Shown piece after piece: positions 25,350 through 32,512 of a stretch of DNA of 32,512 nucleotides. The stretch is taken from assembly GCA_030613615.1 (NCBI GenBank), contig JAUWLR010000017.1:1-32512 (forward strand), read 5' to 3'. Position numbers and translations under genes: made by a program. Source of the stretch: Candidatus Eiseniibacteriota bacterium (lineage in GTDB: Bacteria; Joyebacterota; Joyebacteria; Joyebacterales; Joyebacteraceae). The notes below the pieces were generated by a model. The model was not told the DNA's origin. It saw nothing but the letters and a program-made list of their open reading frames with translations, and did not search any database. Within the stretch, counting starts at the first letter, position 1, and each line of letters begins with the position of its first letter.

Positions 25350-27749
25350 CTATTTCAGCAGCACCATCTTGTGAACTGCTGTCTCCTCCCCCGCCTCGAG
25401 CCTCGCGAAGTAGACTCCGCTGGGCAGTGCCCGACCGGCAGCATCCGCTCCCTTCCAGATGACCTCGTGTCTGCCGGCCTCCCGGAAGCCGTCTTCGATC
25501 GTCACAACGAGATCACCGGCTGCGGAGAACACATCCAGCCTCACGCGGCCACTCTCGGGCAGGTCGTACGCGATGCTCGTCATCGGGTTGAACGGATTGG
25601 GCGAGTTGCCGCGAATCGTCAGGACCAACGACAGCTCGGTGTCGTCCACGCCCGTCGCGAGCGCGACCCACGCCTCGGTGGAAGGTCCGCTTTCATTCCC
25701 GTGTACGTCTTCCGCAACGGCCCGGTAGTACCAGAGCCCTTCCCCGGGATCGAGATCGACGAACGCCGTGTCGGAGGGGCTGCCGACAAGTGTCGATGCA
25801 TCCGGTGTGAATCCAGAGACATCGCTCCTGTGAATGTCGTAGTGCGAGAGGTCCTCGTCGCGATACCCGCTGGGTGACCACGTCAGCACCACGTCCAACC
25901 AGACTGCCACCGCCCTCAGGGAGTCCGGAGGACCCGGCGCCCAGTTGTCTACCGAATAGCCCGAGGCCGCCTCCGAGATCCAGCAGTCGTCGGGAATGTA
26001 GCTGTGCGCCAGTACCATCACGTCGGTCCAGATCACACCGGCATCCGTTGAGTCCCCGTAGGTCGGAACCACAAGGGAGTACTCCGGAAGCTGATAGCTC
26101 TGAACCTGACCCACGTACGCCCAGCCGTCCCGCTCGAGAGCGGCGGGGTCGCGCGGGTCCAGATACCAGGGGAAGCTCTGCAGCGGTCGCGCGCCGCGGG
26201 TCACCCCCGCGTACCGCCTCCAGAGGGTGTAGTACCCGACCTCGTCGTGCGGCCACACGTCCAGGTAGCTGGGAACCCAGCTTGTCACCATTTGACCGCC
26301 CTGGTCGTCCGGGTGATCCCGAACGGTGGTGATCTCCGCCGCCGGATACCCCAGATAGCCGTTCCGCTCCATCCGCTGAGCGTATACGTCGAAGTCGCCC
26401 GCGTTGCGGAAGTCCGACCAGACAACCACTCCGCCTCCCGCACCGTCGCTCGCGACCTGCGGCTCCCACTTCTGCCCGAACGCGGACGAAACGGTCTCGC
26501 CATTGAAGGCCCAGAGGATGGCGCCCCCGGCGTCAACGCGCTGGGCGAAGATGTCCTCATAGTCCGGCTGACCGCCGTGCCACGCGACTACGGCGCCGCC
26601 GGCGCCATCAGCCACGAGGGCGGGCGAACCCACCTCGTCCAGTCCGCTCGAGATCGGCAGCCCCGACGGATAGATGGGCCACTGAGAAGCCCCCCATCCA
26701 TCGACTCGCAGCGCGTAGATGTCCGCGCTCAATCCTGTGCGCTCGTCGTTCCATGCGAGTATGGCTCCGCCGGCGTCGTCCGTGACCAGCCGGACGGCGT
26801 ACTGATCCCCGACCGCGTTGCAGACGGTCGCTCCTCCCGAGCCCCACAAGACGTCTCCGGAGGCGCTGACGCGCTGGCCGAGAACGTCCAGCTCGCCGGA
26901 GCTCATCGTGCCCTCGCAGGCGATGAACGCTCCGCCCCAGCCGTCCGGGATGATGGCCGGGTGATCCCAGTAGGTAGCACCTCCATCAATGAGGCTCGTC
27001 GCGCTCGACCAGACCGCGGTTCCGAACGCGTTGATACGGACGGCGTAGATGCCGCCGTCAGACGCCCTGTCGTCCGACCAGGCGACGACGGCGCCGCCGG
27101 AGCCGCGGCGGGCAATCGCGAGCGACCTCTGGGCTCCTGTCGTGTCCGACAGCGCGATGCCGTCGGGAGTCCATTGGACCGATCCCCCGAACCCAACCAG
27201 CTGCGCGTAGACATCCTCGTCAGCTGCGTCAATTCTGTGGTCCTCCCATGCGATGTAAACGCGGCCGAAGCCGTCAAGCGCGAGCACGGCCCCGTCCTGA
27301 TCCGCAACCGCTGTGCAGACAGCGACCCCGTCCGGGGACCACTGAACCGCCCCGGATGCGTCGATCCGCTGAGCGTACACATCAGTGTCGGAGCCGCTTC
27401 TGCCGTCTCGCCAGACAACGACGGCTCCGCCAGCACCGTCACCGACGATCCGCGGTGAATCCTGATCTCCGGCGGCCCCGCAGACGGCGACCCCGCCCGC
27501 GCTCCAGCTGGTGCCGCCCGTGGCGTCAACGCGCTGGGCGTAGATATCGGTCCCTCCGGCTCTGGCATCCACCCAGACCGCGATGTACCCGCCGGCGCCG
27601 TCACACACGACCCGCACGGCACTCTGGTTCCCGGACTCCGTGCAGACCGCGTTGTTCTCCTCCGGGTCGTGCGACCAGCTCGCTCCGGCCACGGGAGCCC
27701 AAGCGCATGCCGCGACGAGTATCAACAGGGAATAGCCGATAGCCTTCAT
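25350..27749 (-). CDS. secreted propeller-like repeat protein with C-terminal FlgD-like sorting domain
   Basis: 799 aa; about 8 repeats of DGAGGAVVVWxDxRxGxxDIYAQRVDAxGxxxWxxxGVAVC; C-terminus NSPNPFNPMTSIAYDLP...SGVYFARLEAGEETAVHKMVLLK; SD GGAGG. Confidence 0.88.
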   Translation of the reverse strand: MKAIGYSLLILVAACAWAPVAGASWSHDPEENNAVCTESGNQSAVRVVCDGAGGYIAVWVDARAGGTDIYAQRVDATGGTSWSAGGVAVCGAAGDQDSPRIVGDGAGGAVVVWRDGRSGSDTDVYAQRIDASGAVQWSPDGVAVCTAVADQDGAVLALDGFGRVYIAWEDHRIDAADEDVYAQLVGFGGSVQWTPDGIALSDTTGAQRSLAIARRGSGGAVVAWSDDRASDGGIYAVRINAFGTAVWSSATSLIDGGATYWDHPAIIPDGWGGAFIACEGTMSSGELDVLGQRVSASGDVLWGSGGATVCNAVGDQYAVRLVTDDAGGAILAWNDERTGLSADIYALRVDGWGASQWPIYPSGLPISSGLDEVGSPALVADGAGGAVVAWHGGQPDYEDIFAQRVDAGGAILWAFNGETVSSAFGQKWEPQVASDGAGGGVVVWSDFRNAGDFDVYAQRMERNGYLGYPAAEITTVRDHPDDQGGQMVTSWVPSYLDVWPHDEVGYYTLWRRYAGVTRGARPLQSFPWYLDPRDPAALERDGWAYVGQVQSYQLPEYSLVVPTYGDSTDAGVIWTDVMVLAHSYIPDDCWISEAASGYSVDNWAPGPPDSLRAVAVWLDVVLTWSPSGYRDEDLSHYDIHRSDVSGFTPDASTLVGSPSDTAFVDLDPGEGLWYYRAVAEDVHGNESGPSTEAWVALATGVDDTELSLVLTIRGNSPNPFNPMTSIAYDLPESGRVRLDVFSAAGDLVVTIEDGFREAGRHEVIWKGADAAGRALPSGVYFARLEAGEETAVHKMVLLK

Positions 27750-27828
27750 GATCTCGCTCCTCCGCTGTGGCTCCGCGACAGGGACTCCGATGCGCGCATC
27801 CGTCCCCCGCCCCGCCGCCGAGGCCTGG

Positions 27829-28353
27829 CTACTTGAGAAGTACCAACTTGCGCGTCTCCGCAGACGTCTCCGTCAGCAGTCTGAGCAGATAGATGCCGCT
27901 GGGCAGCCGTTCTCCTCCGTCGCTCGTACCGTCCCAGATGACCTGATGAGTGTCCCCGCCGTCGCTCCGGCGGTTGGCGAGAGTCCTGACCAGCCGTCCC
28001 GACACATCGTAGACGACCAGCTCCACGTGCGTGGCACAGGCCAGCCGGTATGTGATCGTCGTCGCGGGATTGAACGGATTGGGGTAGCTGGGAAGGAGGC
28101 CGAATGCCGGTTCCGCCGGATCCGACTGAGGGCCGGACTCGGCAACCTGCCCGGCCGTCGTCAGCACCCCGTCGCGGACAGTCAGCGTCTCCGATGCAAT
28201 GCTCCTGCCCAGGGAGCTTCGTATCACCTTGCCGGCCGATGCCGAGGATGCGATCCCGGCCGGTGACGCGGTTCTGCGTTCGCTCCGGGGCAGCACCGTT
28301 CCCGGCAGCGCCACGAGAACCGCAAGAACAACACCGAACATTAGTTTCCCCAT
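27829..28353 (-). CDS. short secreted protein consisting almost only of the FlgD-like sorting domain
   Basis: 174 aa; signal peptide MGKLMFGVVLAVLVALPGTVLP, low-complexity linker, then YPNPFNPATTITYRL...SGIYLLRLLTETSAETRKLVLLK; SD AAGGAG. Confidence 0.82.
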   Translation of the reverse strand: MGKLMFGVVLAVLVALPGTVLPRSERRTASPAGIASSASAGKVIRSSLGRSIASETLTVRDGVLTTAGQVAESGPQSDPAEPAFGLLPSYPNPFNPATTITYRLACATHVELVVYDVSGRLVRTLANRRSDGGDTHQVIWDGTSDGGERLPSGIYLLRLLTETSAETRKLVLLK

Positions 28354-28367
28354 GACGATCTCCTTAC

Positions 28368-29333
28368 TCAGTCCTGAGTGTCGCCCTGATCTCCGTAGTA
28401 CTCGTAGACGTACCGCGTCTCACCGACGAGCTGACCGCGCTTGTTGTACGTCTGCTCGGTCAGTCGCTTCTCCGCCTCGTCATACTCGACCACGACCGTC
28501 TGCTCGATCCCGGCGGGAGGCTTCGAGGTAACGAGCTCGACCATCAGTCCGTCCAGGTCGTAGACCTTGGAGACCGTCTGGAGCACGGTGTCCTCCGCAT
28601 CTCTCACCGTCAGATCGAGAAGCAGACCGTCAGAGTCGTACGTGTAGATCGTCACACTGCCGACGGTTCCGTCCGGCAGGAATGCCGTCGATCTGAGCGG
28701 ACGCCCGTCGCCGTCGTTGACCGTCTCCGATGTGGCAACGACGTTACCTGCCGAGTCGTAGCTGACCGACCGGATGACGTCCCCATCCGCGGAGTACTCG
28801 AAGGCGATTCGCTGTGAGATGTTGGCGTCAGGCACCGCGGTCAGCGAGCCGACAACGTTGCCGTCCTCGTCGTATTCGTACTGCGTCGAGACAAGCAGGC
28901 TGCCGTCCGGGCGATACGCCATCGTTGCGATGATCCGCTCACCCTCGTAGGCGAAGATCGTGCGAGCGTCAGCCGTCCCCGTGTGTTCCTCGCTCACGGA
29001 TTCGACAAGACGCCCCTCGCCGTCGTACGTGTTGATGATGCTCTGAAGGACGACGCCGTTCTCATCGTAGGCGATCTGCTCCAGGGGGTTGCCCTCCCTG
29101 TCGTAGCTGACGCTCGAGGATCTGTGTCCCTCCTCGAGAGCGCCTGCAGGACCGACGCGGTGGGTCCACGCGGTCTGCGACCTTATGCCGGCCGCCTGTA
29201 TCGCCTCAGAGGGCACCGTCATGGACTTCGGGTTCGCAACAGCGGGAACATCCGGTAGCCGGGCCTGAGCCACGGCGGCCAGGACGAGCGTCAAGAGCGC
29301 GATCGCGAGCAGTCTAGTGTGTGGTCTCTTCAT
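28368..29333 (-). CDS. secreted YD/RHS-like repeat protein
   Basis: MKRPHTRLLAIALLTLVLAAVAQA signal peptide; repeated YDxxGNxx...YEYDEDGNVVGS, YDSAGNVV, YTYDSDGLLL, KVYDLDGLMVE units; start 29333 preferred over 29405. Confidence 0.8.
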   Translation of the reverse strand: MKRPHTRLLAIALLTLVLAAVAQARLPDVPAVANPKSMTVPSEAIQAAGIRSQTAWTHRVGPAGALEEGHRSSSVSYDREGNPLEQIAYDENGVVLQSIINTYDGEGRLVESVSEEHTGTADARTIFAYEGERIIATMAYRPDGSLLVSTQYEYDEDGNVVGSLTAVPDANISQRIAFEYSADGDVIRSVSYDSAGNVVATSETVNDGDGRPLRSTAFLPDGTVGSVTIYTYDSDGLLLDLTVRDAEDTVLQTVSKVYDLDGLMVELVTSKPPAGIEQTVVVEYDEAEKRLTEQTYNKRGQLVGETRYVYEYYGDQGDTQD

Positions 29334-29415
29334 AATATCCTCTGGACGTGGAACTGAGCGCCCGTTGGACCCGGCGCATTCGGCGCACCTGAGCCAGACG
29401 AGCACCGAGGCTCGT

Positions 29416-31425
29416 TCACCAGGAACCGCCGGACGCGGTCGCTTCCTCGCGCTCCACCGCGTTCACGGCAGACAGCTCCACGGATCCGGTCACGGCGCCA
29501 CGAAGGGCCTGCACCTCCTGCTGCAGCGCGGCCAGACCCCGGACGCCGGCGCGAAGCTCGGCCACTTCGATCTGAAGCTCGAGCACGGCGGATCCCTTCG
29601 CCGCGAGTTCGGTTCTCAGAGCATCGTAGGCCGACTGCTGCCTCAAGACGGCCTCCGCGACGTCTCCCTGATTGAGACCGACCGCGAGCCTGACCGTGGC
29701 GCCAGGCTCCCCCGCCGATTCACCCCACGACCTCCCGACCACCTTGACGTACTCCTCGGCGGTCATGAGTTCGGGAGGAACCGCGATTCCGACACCGTCA
29801 CCCAGCCCGGACGGGATCACGTAGTCGCCGGGCCTGACGCGACCGCTGACCTTCACGGGCACCTGTCCCATGAAAGCGACCTTGGAATGGAGGTGCTCCC
29901 GGCCCTCGGGCGGCATGTTGCCCAGGACGATCGGGGCGTGCGAGACGACCATCACCTGCTGCGCGCCCGTCGTGTTCCTCGTGACCTTGCCGCCGAAGAC
30001 GCCGACGATGTCACCGGGCTCAAGAACCTCAGCCGGGTCCAGCCGCTCCAACCACTCCGCGTAGTCGCCGGATGAAGATTCGTACGCTACACCGAGGTCG
30101 CTCCACAGAAATACCTGTGTACCCACCGCTCTGGCCGCCTGAATGGCCAGGTTGGCCGCTGAGGCCGCTATCGTCGACCATCCGGGCGGGCACGTTACGG
30201 CGCCGAATCCGACGCAGAACCTCACGTCCGCGATGTCGCCTATCAACGTCACCGTTGAAACGCCGAGCTCAATCCCGTCGATCAGGGTGAAGTAGATGTA
30301 CTTGGGACTGCTCAGCAGGTCGACCGCATCCTGACCTTCGATGCGACCCTTCATCTGGTCGGAATCCCAGAAGGACATGTAGTTGTTGGCCGCGTCCGCG
30401 CCCGACGTGTTGACCCGGATGGCCATTCCCTGGGCTCCCGTCTCCAGAAGGACGGGGTAGCTGGCGATGTCCGAGTCCGAGCCCAAGGCCGTGGATACGA
30501 TGTGCAGCTTGGCGGCGGGCGCCGCCGTGCCGATGCCGACGTTGCCACCCTCAAGCAGCAGATTGCCGCCCGTGGTGTAGAGGCGGACGTCGTCGTTGCC
30601 CGTGCGCTTGAGGCCGTGACGCGGATCTGCCAGGAAGAATGCGCCCTCCGTCGGGGAGACGCGGGACAGGATGTACTTCGCCGCGAGAGTATCGGCTTTG
30701 ATGGTGATGCTGCTGCCGTCCCCGGCGATCCTCAGGCGCTCCTCACCGTTCGTGGCGAGGATGAGATCGACTACCTCGGCGGTTCCGACGTAATTCCTCT
30801 CGGGGTCCGTGTTCCTGTTGCCCCTGGTGTGCCAGACGCGCGCGGGCACGGGGCCACCACCGCCAGGCGGCGTGCCGGAGTTCTCAGGAGCGTCCGTGAT
30901 CTTCTCCCAGCTCACGCTCGCTATGTGCTCGTCGGTGACCGACAGTGGCGTGAGCTTCTCGGATGTGATGGAACCATCGGGCACTTCGTCGGCAACGCGT
31001 GCCCTGAAGGCGTAGGCGGTGGTCATGAGCTGTAGCCGCGGGACCATCTCCGGATCGTCACCGAGCTGGACGCCCAGGTAGTACTGTGCGTCGAATGGAA
31101 TGTCCAGGGGCGCGGGCGGCGTGCCCTCACCGAGCCGCACCTGAACGACGCCGTCGACGACCTCGACGGCCAGATGTTCCTCCGCCCAGACGGGCGCCCC
31201 GCCTTCAGGTGACTCATAGAGAGAGAACCAGAAGTCGTACGGGCCGTCGGGCAGGGGCAGCCCGCTGTCGTCGGTGATGTAGCCCTCGTACATCATCATC
31301 TTGGCAACGCCGGGAGCCCCATCGACCAGCACTGCTGCAAGCTCGCCTGAGAGGGCGCACACAATGAGTACGGTGAGTGCGAGCACACCGAGTCGCAGAC
31401 CACATTCGCCAGCGTTTGTCATCAT
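29416..31425 (-). CDS. secreted tail-fibre-like structural protein (NVGIGT motif, C-terminal coiled coil)
   Basis: GGNVGIGTAAPAAKLHIVS motif typical of tail-fibre/endosialidase-chaperone-like proteins; SGDYAEWLERLDPAEVLEPGDIVGVFGGKV processing-domain-like segment; heptad-like C-terminus; start 31425 with SD AGGAGG (ORF opens at 31464). Confidence 0.75.
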   Translation of the reverse strand: MMTNAGECGLRLGVLALTVLIVCALSGELAAVLVDGAPGVAKMMMYEGYITDDSGLPLPDGPYDFWFSLYESPEGGAPVWAEEHLAVEVVDGVVQVRLGEGTPPAPLDIPFDAQYYLGVQLGDDPEMVPRLQLMTTAYAFRARVADEVPDGSITSEKLTPLSVTDEHIASVSWEKITDAPENSGTPPGGGGPVPARVWHTRGNRNTDPERNYVGTAEVVDLILATNGEERLRIAGDGSSITIKADTLAAKYILSRVSPTEGAFFLADPRHGLKRTGNDDVRLYTTGGNLLLEGGNVGIGTAAPAAKLHIVSTALGSDSDIASYPVLLETGAQGMAIRVNTSGADAANNYMSFWDSDQMKGRIEGQDAVDLLSSPKYIYFTLIDGIELGVSTVTLIGDIADVRFCVGFGAVTCPPGWSTIAASAANLAIQAARAVGTQVFLWSDLGVAYESSSGDYAEWLERLDPAEVLEPGDIVGVFGGKVTRNTTGAQQVMVVSHAPIVLGNMPPEGREHLHSKVAFMGQVPVKVSGRVRPGDYVIPSGLGDGVGIAVPPELMTAEEYVKVVGRSWGESAGEPGATVRLAVGLNQGDVAEAVLRQQSAYDALRTELAAKGSAVLELQIEVAELRAGVRGLAALQQEVQALRGAVTGSVELSAVNAVEREEATASGGSW

Positions 31426-31541
31426 CTTCTCCGCCTCCTGCTGTGTGGCACGAAGCCACGCCAAACCGCGCGGCAGAAGTGCGTCCCGCCGCGCTGGTCA
31501 CGTCGCGAATCCTGTGAATGGCATTCGTGTGGCTCGACACA

Positions 31542-31570
31542 ATACTAGCACCTCTGCGGCAAACCGGCAA
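31542..31570 (-). promoter_or_regulatory. weak putative promoter for the 31425-25350 gene string
   Basis: minus strand TTGCCG (31570-31565), 17-bp spacer, TAGTAT (31547-31542). Confidence 0.4.
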
Positions 31571-31623
31571 GGCCAATCACGATTATGAATCACGAATCAG
31601 TAAGAGTGGCGGCGCCCGTGGGG

Positions 31624-31660
31624 AAAAGCAGAGACCCCGCCCAGTCGGGCGGGGCCTCTG
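31624..31660 (-). terminator. intrinsic terminator after the FG-GAP gene
   Basis: minus strand cagaggccccgcccgactgggcggggtctctgctttt: GC-rich stem with tetraloop followed by TTTT. Confidence 0.85.
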
Positions 31661-31721
31661 TTGTGGCGTCCCTCGTGCTCGGGAGTTGGAGCCACCTCAT
31701 GCCGCGGCTCGAGATCGCAGG

Positions 31722-32512
31722 TTATTTGAGCAGCACCATTCTCTTCGTGTCCCGCGAGCGAGCCGTGACTAGGCGGTAGAAGTAGATGCCTGAAGCGACC
31801 GTCCGTCCCTCCTCGTCATCTCCACCCCAGGCGACGGACTGAGAGCCTCCGTCACGGTACCCGTCGATGAGAGTGCGGACGTGGCGACCGGCCGCATCGA
31901 AGATCTCGAGCAGCACGCGGTCCCCTCCCTCCGGCAACACGTAGCAGATAGTCGTGATGGGATTGAAGGGGTTGGGGACGTTCTGCCTCAATCTCGCCTC
32001 CGACACCGACCAGGACCCGTCCTCGTCGTGCACGCCGACCTCGAGCTCGTAGGCGTAGTAACCCGTGCGCCTGCTGTTGTGACGGAAGTTGCCCCACTCG
32101 ACCCCGTCACCGTCGTCGTAGTTGCCGTCGCAGTCCCACACGTAGACCATCACATCGAGGCCCGAAACGATTATCTCGACGTCGCCGTCGTTGTCGAGGT
32201 CGGTGATGGTCGGCGACGAGAAGATCTCGGCGTCCGTCTGGATCGGCCAGCCGTCTATCTGGTCTCCGTTCACGTCGAAGGCGTAGACCTTGCCGTCGTC
32301 GCATCCGACGACTATCTCGAGATCGGCGTCACCGTCCAGGTCAGCGACGCTCGCGCTCGAATGACACTCGGCGTTCAGCCACTGGGGCCAGCCGGGGAAG
32401 ATGTTCCCCTCCCACGTCCATATGTGGATCTCGCCATCCGTGCCGGGCTGGATTATCTCGAGGTCCCCGTCGCCGTCGAGATCCGCCAGCGTCGGCGAAG
32501 ACGGGAAGTCGC
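31722..32512 (-). CDS. FG-GAP/VCBS-repeat protein with C-terminal FlgD-like sorting domain (truncated at window edge)
   Basis: frame stays open to 32512: SSPTLADLDGDGDLEIIQPGTDGEIHIWTW..., SASVADLDGDADLEIVVGCDDGKVYAF, SSPTITDLDNDGDVEIIVSG; C-terminus NVPNPFNPITTICYVLP...SGIYFYRLVTARSRDTKRMVLLK; ORF-track start 32273 is an internal GTG. Confidence 0.88.
   Translation of the reverse strand, partial: DFPSSPTLADLDGDGDLEIIQPGTDGEIHIWTWEGNIFPGWPQWLNAECHSSASVADLDGDADLEIVVGCDDGKVYAFDVNGDQIDGWPIQTDAEIFSSPTITDLDNDGDVEIIVSGLDVMVYVWDCDGNYDDGDGVEWGNFRHNSRRTGYYAYELEVGVHDEDGSWSVSEARLRQNVPNPFNPITTICYVLPEGGDRVLLEIFDAAGRHVRTLIDGYRDGGSQSVAWGGDDEEGRTVASGIYFYRLVTARSRDTKRMVLLK

Overview
This is a 32.5 kb, high-GC bacterial window, densely coded and mostly on the minus strand. 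By inference from protein style (FlgD-like C-terminal sorting modules, LVIVD and FG-GAP propellers) it comes from an FCB-superphylum or Eisenbacteria/Krumholzibacteria-like lineage. The left edge is a housekeeping run (small ORF-yajC-def-fmt). The rest is an envelope/secretome region: a GH13 amylase, an alpha/beta hydrolase, a type I pullulanase, an LVIVD-repeat protein, a PHP/CehA-McbA-type metallohydrolase, a DUF333-papain fusion, a DUF2235 membrane hydrolase, an EEP nuclease/phosphatase with a lamin-tail domain, a patatin with POTRA/barrel (type Vd-like), a lipoprotein plus DUF2085 pair, a propeller-like repeat protein, a protein made almost only of the sorting domain, a YD-repeat protein, a tail-fibre-like NVGIGT protein, and a truncated FG-GAP protein. 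Seven proteins end in the same roughly 85-90 aa module (PNPFxxxTxIxYxLP...GRxVRxLxDG...W.G.D..G...SGVYFxRL...[KR]xxLL[KR]-stop). No CRISPR, tRNA, rRNA, transposase or phage module was recognised. The observations most worth a second look are: a 23-codon Arg-rich micro-ORF with a near-ideal Shine-Dalgarno and a downstream hairpin (15015-15086); a structured, unannotated region of about 370 nt between divergent promoters (2233-2598); a 40-bp tandem duplication that copies a ribosome-binding site and start codon (6461-6540); and the CTD-only 174-aa protein inside an operon. I found no convincing new defence or mobile system.
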